This document shows, one piece after another, positions 8,112-14,507 of a DNA stretch of 14,507 nt (position 1 is its first letter; each line of letters starts with the position of its first letter). Origin of the DNA: Alphaproteobacteria bacterium UBA2723 (GTDB taxonomy: Bacteria; Pseudomonadota; Alphaproteobacteria; RF32; CAG-239); the NCBI GenBank assembly GCA_002353835.1, contig DEKL01000100.1:35526-50032 (forward strand). The letters are read 5' to 3'. The position numbers and the translations under genes were made by a program. The notes beneath the pieces were generated by a model. The model did no database searches. It was not told the origin of the DNA and was given only the letters and a program-made list of their open reading frames with translations.

Positions 8112-9296
8112 ATGAAAAAAATTCTTGTATTAAACTCTGGTTCATCTTCACTTAAATATCAGTTATTTAATGTTGAAGGAGATAAATATGACGTTGTTGC
8201 CAAAGGTGTGGCTGATCGTATCGGTATCAGCGGTTCTAATGTGGAAATCAAATTTCCAGACGGTACCAAGCGCAAACGCGAAGTAGAATTGCCGACACAC
8301 AATGAAGCTATTAACGAAGTTATTACTGAGTTACTGAATGGTGCATTAAAATCCATGGAAGAAATTGATGCTGTCGGACACCGCATTGTTCAAGGTGGTG
8401 ATATCTTCAAAAATTCCGTATTGGTAACAGATACGGTTATTGACCAAATTGAAGAATTGGCAGAATTAGCACCTTTACACAATCATGCCCACGTTTTAGG
8501 TATCAGAGCCGTTAAAAAGCTTTTACCAAATGTTCCGCAAACCGTTGTGTTTGATACGGCATTTCATCAAACCATGCCGAAAGAAGCTTTCTTGTATGCG
8601 CTTCCTTTGGAACAATATACCAAATATAAAATCCGCCGTTATGGATTCCACGGCACATCTCATGCCTACGTTTCCCAAAAAGCGGCAGAACTTATCGGTA
8701 AAAAAGGTAAAATCATTACTTGTCACTTAGGTAACGGTGCCTCCATTTCTGCCATCAATAACGGCATTTGCTTGGATACATCTATGGGCTTTACCCCGCT
8801 CGCCGGCTTGGTAATGGGCACACGTTGCGGCGATATTGACCCGTACATTCCGCTCTATATTTGCAAATCTCAGCACAAAACACCTGATGAAGTAAATGAA
8901 ATCTTAAATAAGAAAAGCGGTATGCTCGGTATCTGCGGCTATTCTGATAACCGTGATATTGAGGCATTATATGGCAAAGAACAAAGCGCAACAGATGCTA
9001 TGGATGCTTATGTTCACAGTATTATTCGCTTTATCGGTTCATACATTGCCGTATTAGGTGGCGTTGATGCGATTGTCTTCACGGCAGGTATCGGTGAAAA
9101 CGGTGCTTTGTTAAGAAAACTCGTTTTAGAGCGTTTAGCCTATCTCGGCATTACCTTAAACGAAGAAGAAAATAACAAACGTGGTTCCATTACCGAAATT
9201 TCCGAAAAAGGTTCTAAGGTTCGCGTTTTTGTTATTCCGACTGATGAAGAATATATGATTGCCAAAGACACAATGAAAATTGTCTTTGATGAATAA
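8112..9296 (+). CDS. ackA: Acetate kinase
   Basis: This 394-residue cytosolic enzyme transfers phosphate between acetyl phosphate and ADP, giving acetate and ATP. With Pta it yields substrate-level ATP from acetyl-CoA, or activates acetate in reverse. It is full length, with both ASKHA-fold halves. Visible sites are VLNSGSSSLKYQLF (6-19, N8 in the phosphate loop), GHRIVQGG (89-96, with the family's conserved Arg at R91), FDTAFHQTMP (147-156, catalytic Asp D148) and RRYGFHGTSH (175-184, H180). HLGNGAS follows at 205-211, then MGTRCGDIDP (235-244, conserved Arg R238), FTAGIGEN (323-330) and PTDEEYMIA near the end, with the family's conserved Glu. AAGGA lies about 7 nt before the ATG. The gene is second in the operon and ends at a strong terminator. 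Confidence 0.97.
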   Translation: MKKILVLNSGSSSLKYQLFNVEGDKYDVVAKGVADRIGISGSNVEIKFPDGTKRKREVELPTHNEAINEVITELLNGALKSMEEIDAVGHRIVQGGDIFKNSVLVTDTVIDQIEELAELAPLHNHAHVLGIRAVKKLLPNVPQTVVFDTAFHQTMPKEAFLYALPLEQYTKYKIRRYGFHGTSHAYVSQKAAELIGKKGKIITCHLGNGASISAINNGICLDTSMGFTPLAGLVMGTRCGDIDPYIPLYICKSQHKTPDEVNEILNKKSGMLGICGYSDNRDIEALYGKEQSATDAMDAYVHSIIRFIGSYIAVLGGVDAIVFTAGIGENGALLRKLVLERLAYLGITLNEEENNKRGSITEISEKGSKVRVFVIPTDEEYMIAKDTMKIVFDE

Positions 9297-9311
9297 TCTT
9301 AAATAAACCAC

Positions 9312-9346
9312 AAAAAAAAGGAGCAGAAAATCTGCTCCTTTTTTTA
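9312..9346. terminator. Bidirectional rho-independent terminator between ackA and the OmpA lipoprotein gene
   Basis: GGAGCAGA (9320-9327) pairs perfectly with TCTGCTCC (9331-9338) across a 3-nt A loop. The stem is flanked by a run of eight A on the left and seven T on the right, which can extend it and provide a U-tract on either strand. It lies 15 bp after the ackA stop and 13 bp after the stop of the opposing gene, so it can serve both convergent transcripts. Confidence 0.9.
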
Positions 9347-9358
9347 TTCGCCAAGCAA

Positions 9359-10000
9359 TTACTGCTTATTGATTAAAACAATTTCTACACGACGATTTTG
9401 CTCACGTCCGGCTGCTGTTGCATTAGAAGCAATCGGATTTGAAGAGCCATAACCGTTAGAAACGATTCTGTTACCGTCAACGCCTTGCAATCTCAAATAA
9501 TTAGAGATAGAATTTGCACGCATTAAAGACAATGAATTGTTTGTTGCCGCACTACCGGTACTATCCGTATAACCGTTAACTTGTACCATAGTCTTGTTGT
9601 ATTCCTTAATAACCTTAGCAACCGAATTTAACACCGGCTGGAAAGCAGGTTTAATCGTTGCATCATTGGTATCAAACGTAATATTTCCAGGCATAATTAA
9701 ATAAATCTGTCCCTCATACTCTTTAACCTGAACACCGGTGTTCAAGAGTTCTTGGCGAAGTTTTCTGGCTTGAATATCCATATAACCACCGGTACCGGCA
9801 CCAACAGCCGCACCGGCAGCCGTACCGATTAAAGCACCTTTTTTACCACCAACCAATGCACCGATACCGGCACCGGCTGCAGCGCCGATTCCCGTTCCCC
9901 ATGCGGTTTTGGAAACCTTACTTTCTCCGGTATAAGGATCTGTTGCACACGCTGTCAATAAAGAAACAGCCAACAAACTGCATATAAATGATTTTTTCAT
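9359..10000 (-). CDS. OmpA-family outer-membrane lipoprotein (YiaD-like)
   Basis: This 213-residue protein is predicted to be a lipoprotein that binds peptidoglycan. The signal peptide ends in a lipobox LTAC with the acylated Cys at 18; the next residue is Ala rather than Asp, which favours outer-membrane sorting. A glycine-zipper segment (about 34-74, repeated GxGxG and GAAAG patterns) follows and can insert in or cross a membrane. The OmpA C-terminal domain spans about 100-213, with the core strand FDTNDATIKP, then VNGYTDSTG, the NNSLSLMRANSISNYL helix and GREQNRRVEIV near the end. These are the peptidoglycan-binding signatures, and the arrangement matches YiaD-type proteins. AGGGGA lies 7 nt before the ATG. 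The gene upstream on the same strand ends 63 bp away, so co-transcription is possible. Confidence 0.9.
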   Translation of the reverse strand: MKKSFICSLLAVSLLTACATDPYTGESKVSKTAWGTGIGAAAGAGIGALVGGKKGALIGTAAGAAVGAGTGGYMDIQARKLRQELLNTGVQVKEYEGQIYLIMPGNITFDTNDATIKPAFQPVLNSVAKVIKEYNKTMVQVNGYTDSTGSAATNNSLSLMRANSISNYLRLQGVDGNRIVSNGYGSSNPIASNATAAGREQNRRVEIVLINKQ

Positions 10001-10063
10001 ATTCTATTCCCCTAAACAAAATTAAGTCTGCAAGGAGAATACAATATATTGCTTAAAATAGCT

Positions 10064-10732
10064 TTAATGATGTTTCCATTTTCTGAAAACATAATAGATA
10101 ATCAACAAAACATAAAGTGTTCCCAATCCCCAAATCAAACAATCTTTAAGTTCCCGACCACTGATAGCCCGTGTAATTTCGCTCACATTTAATGCACTTC
10201 CGGTCACCTCAATATTATCACTGGGAGCCTCGTGCAAAATATTAACGACATACTGATAACTCGGATTAAGAAAATCAAAATTTAAAACCAAATCATTTTT
10301 ATACGGAACAACTTCTGCCGTAATAGAGGCTGTGGTCTCTTCATTATCCAAATTAAAATGCTGCATTTTAGCCTCTTTAGGTACTGTTATTCGTATCGGG
10401 TCATGCCCGATACGTGAAACATCTGCACCGGAAAGCGCCTGTTCACCTTGGTTAAAAAGATAAACCTTAGTTAAATACAAATCCTGATATTTTTTCCCCA
10501 TCACATCAACGGTATAATTATTTGAATTAGATGAAGAAATAAGCTTTGTTGTAACCGTATCATACCTTAAAATCGGACGGCTGATATAAAATTGATAATA
10601 CCCCAAAGCCATCGCTGAAACTGCCAAAATAAAAGCACCCTCCGGACTGGTCCAAAAATTCCAAATACTTTTCAATACATCTCTGACACGACGACGTTCT
10701 TTAACCGCTTCTATTTCTTTTTTAGCAAACAT
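10064..10732 (-). CDS. Hypothetical membrane protein with two transmembrane helices
   Basis: I do not recognise this 222-residue protein. A basic, cytosolic-looking N-terminus (KERRRVRDVLK, 11-21) precedes a first transmembrane helix at about 33-51. A region of about 145 residues follows that looks beta-rich and extracytoplasmic, with segments such as YLTKVYLFNQGEQALSGADV and DPIRITVPKEA. The second helix is at about 198-216, and the protein ends in a short basic tail (RKWKHH). By the positive-inside rule both ends are cytosolic. The central domain has an immunoglobulin-like feel, but that is impression only. GGAGGAA sits 3-4 nt before the ATG, so the start is firm. It lies between typA and the OmpA lipoprotein gene on the same strand; the terminator behind typA implies its own promoter, which I could not define. 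Confidence 0.72.
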   Translation of the reverse strand: MFAKKEIEAVKERRRVRDVLKSIWNFWTSPEGAFILAVSAMALGYYQFYISRPILRYDTVTTKLISSSNSNNYTVDVMGKKYQDLYLTKVYLFNQGEQALSGADVSRIGHDPIRITVPKEAKMQHFNLDNEETTASITAEVVPYKNDLVLNFDFLNPSYQYVVNILHEAPSDNIEVTGSALNVSEITRAISGRELKDCLIWGLGTLYVLLIIYYVFRKWKHH

Positions 10733-10794
10733 ATTTCCTCCATATCATCATATATATGCATGGCAAAACAAATTTAAAGAACAGCTTTTTGATA

Positions 10795-10821
10795 GAAAAA
10801 GCCGCCCCTTAGGACGGCTTT
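10795..10821 (-). terminator. Rho-independent terminator after typA
   Basis: Read on the minus strand, AAAGCCG pairs with CGGCTTT. One G-U pair and two G-C pairs close the stem around a UAAG loop, and a run of T follows. The hairpin begins 4 bp after the typA stop, which makes typA a separate transcription unit from the membrane-protein gene downstream. Confidence 0.88.
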
Positions 10822-10825
10822 ATTT

Positions 10826-12649
10826 TTAGGCATTTGCTTCTACATTATTTCTTGAGCGTTTTCTTACCAACGGATCCAATATCTTCTTTCTTAAACGCAA
10901 TGACTTTGGTGTTACTTCCAAAAGTTCATCTTGTTGAATATAAGAAAGCGCTTGTTCAAGAGAAAGTTTCCGCGGCGGAATAAGGTCTATCGCCTCGTCT
11001 TTACCGGCAGCACGAATATTGGTTAACTGTTTAGATTTTGTCGGATTAACCTCCAAATCATTAGACTTTGTATGCTCACCGATAATCATTCCGACATAAA
11101 CCGGACTGTTATGCTCAATAAACATTGGTCCGCGATCTTGCAATTTCCAAAGTGAATATGCGATTGCCACACCATCTTCGCTGGAAATCAGCACCCCGTT
11201 ACGGTGGCTTTCAATTTCACCTTTATACGGCTCATAATCAAAGAAAATACGATTCATCACACCGGTTCCGCGTGTATCTGTTAAAAATTCGGAGTGATAA
11301 CCGATAAGCCCTCTGGACGGTGCATGGAAAATCAAGCGTGTTTTATTACCGACTTGTGAAGGAATCATCTCCAAAAGTTCAGCCTTACGTTGGCTCAACT
11401 TCTCAACCACGGTACCGGAAAATTCGTCATCCACATCAACCACAACTTCTTCCACCGGTTCCAAAAGATTACCGTTTTCATCTTTGTGCAAAAGAACGCG
11501 CGGACGAGAAATAGAAAGTTCAAAACCTTCACGGCGCATGGTTTCAATCAAAACACCTAACTGAAGTTCGCCACGACCGGCAACTTCAAAGGCATCTGTG
11601 CTGTCCGTACGGGAAATCTTAAGTGCAATATTGCACTCGGCTTCTTTCTCTAATCTGTCCCAAATCATACGGGAAGTGACTTTATCGCCTTCACGACCGG
11701 CCAACGGGGAATCATTAACGCAGAAAGTCATTGCCAATGTCGGCGGATCAATCGGTTGTGCTTCAATATATTCCGTAACTTCCGGTGCACAAATCGTATC
11801 GGCAACCGTTCCCTTAACAACACCTGCAACCGCAACAATATCTCCGGCATGCGCTTCTGTTAAGGCCACACGTTCCAAACCTTTATAAGCCATAATTTTG
11901 GTAATACGTGTCCGCTCAACTTCGCCGTCTTTATTGATAATTTTAACCGCATCATTAACTTTTAGCGTACCGCTATGGATTTTTCCGGTTAAAATACGAC
12001 CAACAAATTTATCTGCCTCCAATGTTGTCGCCAGCATAGAAAAAGGCTTACTTAAATCACATTCCGGTTCCGGAACATACGATAAGATTAACTCAAATAA
12101 CGGCGTTAAGTCTTTCTTTTCATCCGTCAACTCTTTAACGGCCCACCCGTTACGACCGGAAGCATACAACACCGGAAAATCAAGCTGTTCATCATTAGCA
12201 TCAAGGCTTACAAATAAATCAAAAATTTCATTTAAAACTTCATCCGGTCTGGCATCAGCTTTATCGGCTTTATTGATAACAACAATCGGCTTTAACCCGA
12301 TTTTTAAAGCTTTACCTAAAACGAACTTTGTTTGTGGCATCGGCCCTTCTGATGAATCAACCAACAAAACCACACCATCTACCATAGAAAGTATGCGCTC
12401 AACCTCGCCGCCGAAATCAGCGTGTCCCGGTGTATCAACAATGTTAATGTTTGTGCCGTTCCAAGAAACAGATGTACACTTAGAAAGAATGGTAATTCCG
12501 CGCTCGCGTTCCAAATCATTACTGTCCATTACACATTCTGCAACTTTTTGATTATCTCTAAACGTACCGCTTTGGCGCAATAAACCATCTACCAACGTTG
12601 TTTTACCATGGTCAACGTGAGCAATAATTGCAATATTTCTAATACTCAT
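10826..12649 (-). CDS. typA: Translational GTPase TypA/BipA
   Basis: This 607-residue ribosome-binding GTPase of the EF-G-like family is the usual length. TypA/BipA supports ribosome assembly and growth under stress or cold. The P-loop is AHVDHGKTT at 10-18. ERERGITI (47-54) covers switch I, DTPGHADF is at 72-79, NKADK at 126-130, and YASGRNG near 167 gives G5. Domain II and the EF-G-like domains III and V follow, then the TypA C-terminal domain with [18 protein letters not shown], which is diagnostic for TypA. The C-terminus is basic ([20 protein letters not shown]). AAGGA lies about 11 nt before the ATG, longer than usual, with AGG closer in. A promoter upstream and a terminator downstream suggest a single-gene unit. 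Confidence 0.97.
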   Translation of the reverse strand: MSIRNIAIIAHVDHGKTTLVDGLLRQSGTFRDNQKVAECVMDSNDLERERGITILSKCTSVSWNGTNINIVDTPGHADFGGEVERILSMVDGVVLLVDSSEGPMPQTKFVLGKALKIGLKPIVVINKADKADARPDEVLNEIFDLFVSLDANDEQLDFPVLYASGRNGWAVKELTDEKKDLTPLFELILSYVPEPECDLSKPFSMLATTLEADKFVGRILTGKIHSGTLKVNDAVKIINKDGEVERTRITKIMAYKGLERVALTEAHAGDIVAVAGVVKGTVADTICAPEVTEYIEAQPIDPPTLAMTFCVNDSPLAGREGDKVTSRMIWDRLEKEAECNIALKISRTDSTDAFEVAGRGELQLGVLIETMRREGFELSISRPRVLLHKDENGNLLEPVEEVVVDVDDEFSGTVVEKLSQRKAELLEMIPSQVGNKTRLIFHAPSRGLIGYHSEFLTDTRGTGVMNRIFFDYEPYKGEIESHRNGVLISSEDGVAIAYSLWKLQDRGPMFIEHNSPVYVGMIIGEHTKSNDLEVNPTKSKQLTNIRAAGKDEAIDLIPPRKLSLEQALSYIQQDELLEVTPKSLRLRKKILDPLVRKRSRNNVEANA

Positions 12650-12720
12650 AGCCTGTTTGTTCCTTAAAAAATGCCTCTAAACAAACGTTAAAGGCAAAAG
12701 CTGACTTCAAAATTTACCTT

Positions 12721-12748
12721 TTTATAACAAAAAAATTTTAAATAGCAA
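12721..12748 (-). promoter_or_regulatory. Predicted promoter for typA
   Basis: On the minus strand TTGCTA (12748-12743) and TATAAA (12726-12721) are 16 nt apart, matching the consensus at 4 and 5 of 6 positions. Transcription would start near 12714, giving a leader of about 65 nt. No terminator hairpin is visible between this site and the end of the upstream chrA gene, so read-through is possible. Confidence 0.45.
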
Positions 12749-12772
12749 GTACTTATAATAAAAAAACGCAGA

Positions 12773-13297
12773 CTATAATTTCAAAACAACACCCAAAATT
12801 GCAGATAAAATAATGTAAAATATCGGGCTTTTCTTATAAAAATAAATCAAAACAAAAAAGGCAACCAGAAACAGCGCCGAAAAATAATCCCTTACGCTTA
12901 TTTTAAGCAAATCAAAACCCGCCTGCAAAATAAGTGCCACCACCGCCGGCCTTATGGACACCATTATATCATTAACACAATCATTTTCTGCCCATCGCTT
13001 CAAGAGTTTGGAAACAAAAATGACAATAACCACCGAAGGGAAAACTAAACCGAGTGTGGCAATAATCCCTCCCCAAATTCCTGCCGTCTGAAAACCGGCA
13101 TAGGTTGCCATATTAACCCCGATTGGTCCCGGTGTAGATTGTGCTACGGCAATCATATCCGTTAATTCTGCCGCCGTAAACCAATTAAATTTTTCCGTTA
13201 AATCAAACAAAAAAGGTATTGTAACCATTCCACCGCCAATGGCAAACAAACCAATCTTAAAAAACTCATAAAACAAAGTCATTAAAATCATTGCCAT
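12773..13297 (-). CDS. Short-chain chromate transporter family protein (second ChrA half)
   Basis: This 174-residue inner-membrane protein is a single chromate-transport domain (PF02417), half the size of the fused ChrA of Pseudomonas. Motifs are FFKIGLFAIGGG (12-23), a Pro in MVTIPF, QSTPGPIGVNMATYAG (53-68) and FPSVV (86-90). Hydrophobic segments at about 75-97, 113-130, 138-152 and 156-172 fit a half-transporter. Short ChrA proteins work as pairs with opposite membrane orientation. The start at 13297 has GAGGT 4 nt upstream and overlaps the preceding chrA by 10 bp, so the two are co-translated. Chromate export is the studied activity, but in hosts not exposed to chromate the natural substrate may be another anion. 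Last gene of the tetR-chrA-chrA operon. Confidence 0.9.
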   Translation of the reverse strand: MAMILMTLFYEFFKIGLFAIGGGMVTIPFLFDLTEKFNWFTAAELTDMIAVAQSTPGPIGVNMATYAGFQTAGIWGGIIATLGLVFPSVVIVIFVSKLLKRWAENDCVNDIMVSIRPAVVALILQAGFDLLKISVRDYFSALFLVAFFVLIYFYKKSPIFYIILSAILGVVLKL

Positions 13298-13827
13298 TTT
13301 GACCTCAAGAATTTAACTAAACCGACAGTAGCGGCAACAATAACCGCTAAGACAGCAGAGAGATTAAATCCGAAAAGAACGATGGCTATCAAAACAAAAA
13401 CAGCCACTTGATATTTTGACTTTACTGTTTTCTTAAACAGATTAACAACTTCATTTAAGATAAGCGCAATAACCCCTATTCGTATGCCGGCAAAAGCATG
13501 CTTCACAAATTCATTATCCGATAACATTGTTAATGCACCGGCAATTGCCATGATGATAATAAGTGACGGCAAAACAATGGCAAACGTTGCCATACAGGCA
13601 CCGCTTACCCCCTTAATTTTATAGCCGGTAAAAGTTGCCACATTAACGGCGATAACCCCCGGCGTACATTGCCCGATGGAATAAAAATCTATCAATTCCT
13701 CTTCTTTAATATATTTTCTTTTTTCTACCAATTCCTGACGAAAAAACGGCATCATGGCATAACCGCCACCAAATGTAAACAGACCGATTTTAAAAAACGA
13801 TATAAAGATTTTTAAATATTCAGCCAC
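13288..13827 (-). CDS. Short-chain chromate transporter family protein (first ChrA half)
   Basis: This 179-residue inner-membrane protein has the same PF02417 domain as its neighbour. It shows FFKIGLFTFGGGYAMMPFF (11-29), QCTPGVIAVNVATFTGYK (53-70) and VLPSL (85-89), then hydrophobic segments near 75-100, 112-128 and 139-172. It starts at GTG; GAGGG lies 4 nt upstream, and no better ATG fits the conserved N-terminus. The gap to the tetR-type gene is only 17 bp. The two halves differ clearly in sequence (QCTPGVIAVN against QSTPGPIGVN), as expected for an old heterodimeric pair rather than a fresh duplication. Confidence 0.9.
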   Translation of the reverse strand: MAEYLKIFISFFKIGLFTFGGGYAMMPFFRQELVEKRKYIKEEELIDFYSIGQCTPGVIAVNVATFTGYKIKGVSGACMATFAIVLPSLIIIMAIAGALTMLSDNEFVKHAFAGIRIGVIALILNEVVNLFKKTVKSKYQVAVFVLIAIVLFGFNLSAVLAVIVAATVGLVKFLRSKWQ

Positions 13828-13844
13828 TCTGCCCTCAATATACT

Positions 13845-14435
13845 TTATTTTTTCAAATAAGACATACCCGCCAAATAAGTATTAAACATAACCTTCATAA
13901 CATATTTTTTTTCTAAACGGGCAAATTCTTTTTCTGTTGTCAATAGAGAGCTCAAAGCAAACGCACTTACGAATAAAACCTCCGTTGAGACCTTACGTTC
14001 TTTATCGGAAACTCTGATAAAAAGCTTATGCAGATTATTTTCCAACAACTGTACAATCTTAATAATTCGGCGCATATAGAACAGCTCAAATCTGTCTATA
14101 TTACCGATAAAATGGAAGTTATACAAAGCAAACCATAAATTCTTATTGGCAAGAACAAAATCTATAAACTTGTCTAAAAGGTTATTCAGATTATAATAAG
14201 CATCAGACCCTAATTCGGCTTTTTTAAGTTGTTCAATCAGCTCATCTAAGGTTTGACAATTTTCCCACATAATCAAAGTGTCCATACTTTTGAATTGATT
14301 ATATATCGTGCCGACGGAATAACCGGAATAATCCGCCAATTTTCGCGCCGTCAAAAATTCCAAACCCTTGTTTTTAAGCAATTCTCTTGCTTTGACAATT
14401 AAATCAACCCTAATTTCTTCTTTTATTTTTGCCAT
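13845..14435 (-). CDS. TetR-family transcriptional regulator
   Basis: This 196-residue protein has the layout of a TetR repressor. An N-terminal DNA-binding domain (about 6-52) carries the helix-turn-helix FLTARKLADYSGYSVGTIYNQFKS (27-50), whose last part is the recognition-helix signature. A larger helical ligand-binding and dimerisation region (about 60-196) follows and is not recognisable at sequence level, as is usual for the family. AGGGC lies 8 nt before the ATG. It is the first gene of a minus-strand operon with the two chrA genes, and a palindrome over its promoter suggests it represses itself and the transporter. The ligand is unknown. Confidence 0.88.
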   Translation of the reverse strand: MAKIKEEIRVDLIVKARELLKNKGLEFLTARKLADYSGYSVGTIYNQFKSMDTLIMWENCQTLDELIEQLKKAELGSDAYYNLNNLLDKFIDFVLANKNLWFALYNFHFIGNIDRFELFYMRRIIKIVQLLENNLHKLFIRVSDKERKVSTEVLFVSAFALSSLLTTEKEFARLEKKYVMKVMFNTYLAGMSYLKK

Positions 14436-14470
14436 GTTTTAAAGCCCTATATATCCCAAAACCTGTTTCT

Positions 14471-14499
14471 ATCCTAAAATGCTTTTGAACACTGTTCAA
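14471..14499 (-). promoter_or_regulatory. Predicted promoter of the tetR-chrA-chrA operon
   Basis: On the minus strand TTGAAC (14499-14494) and TAGGAT (14476-14471) are 17 nt apart, each matching the consensus at 4 or more of 6 positions. Transcription would start near 14464, about 29 nt before the ATG. The -35 box lies wholly inside the 15-bp palindrome. Confidence 0.5.
14485..14499. promoter_or_regulatory. Candidate TetR-type operator palindrome
   Basis: TTGAACA and TGTTCAA form a perfect inverted repeat around one central base, 15 bp in all and 50 bp upstream of the regulator's ATG. Size, symmetry and position over the -35 box are those of a TetR-family operator. Binding by the adjacent regulator would block RNA polymerase and give negative autoregulation. 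That the neighbouring regulator is the one that binds is inference. Confidence 0.6.
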
Positions 14500-14507
14500 G
14501 AATTTTT

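Noticed and set aside
9780..9895. Repetitive GCCGGCACC-like units read as a DNA repeat
   Set aside because: They are the codons of the glycine-zipper segment in the OmpA lipoprotein (Gly/Ala repeats), not an independent repeat element.
11898..12551. Long plus-strand open frame of 217 codons opposite typA
   Set aside because: It is the antisense shadow of a fully conserved typA coding sequence, with no ribosome site or recognisable product.

Overview
The window reads as chromosomal core sequence from an AT-rich diderm bacterium. It is most likely an alphaproteobacterium of a low-GC, host- or gut-associated kind. The evidence is inferential. There is an outer-membrane-type OmpA lipoprotein and several Sec signal peptides. 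A DUF2066 protein is coupled to an AI-2E/PerM-type permease, a pairing known in Alphaproteobacteria. Gene starts carry clear Shine-Dalgarno sequences, and a complete pta-ackA operon fits fermentative acetate metabolism. Intergenic spaces are short and no tRNA, rRNA, transposase, phage gene or CRISPR array is visible.

Layout. Positions 1 to about 198 are extremely AT-rich (about 17% GC by count to 190) and hold no gene that can be called with confidence. A promoter at about 199-225 then drives a HAD phosphatase of the pyrimidine 5'-nucleotidase type (260-928, +). This gene runs tail to tail into a secreted protein with an HExxH metal-binding motif (925-1638, -). Divergent from that is a secreted low-complexity protein (1679-2392, +). 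Next come the translation GTPase LepA/EF4 (2403-4205, -) and a divergent GNAT acetyltransferase (4355-4792, +). The overlapping DUF2066 - AI-2E permease pair follows (6960 down to 4863, -).

The centre holds pta-ackA (7094-9296, +), which together interconvert acetyl-CoA and acetate with ATP formation. The operon ends at a strong, apparently bidirectional hairpin terminator. The terminator is shared with an opposing OmpA-type lipoprotein (9359-10000, -), whose upstream neighbour is an unrecognised two-helix membrane protein (10064-10732, -). TypA/BipA, a second translational GTPase (10826-12649, -), has its own promoter and terminator.

The right end is a compact minus-strand operon: a TetR-type repressor followed by two overlapping short ChrA (chromate-transporter family) genes. 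A perfect 15-bp palindrome sits over the predicted -35 box of this operon, which suggests autorepression.

Most of the window is ordinary core-genome content. The items most worth a second look are the TetR-ChrA-ChrA operon with its operator, the abrupt AT-rich left end, the secreted HExxH protein, the two-helix membrane protein, and the DUF2066-permease coupling. I did not find a clear new multi-gene system.
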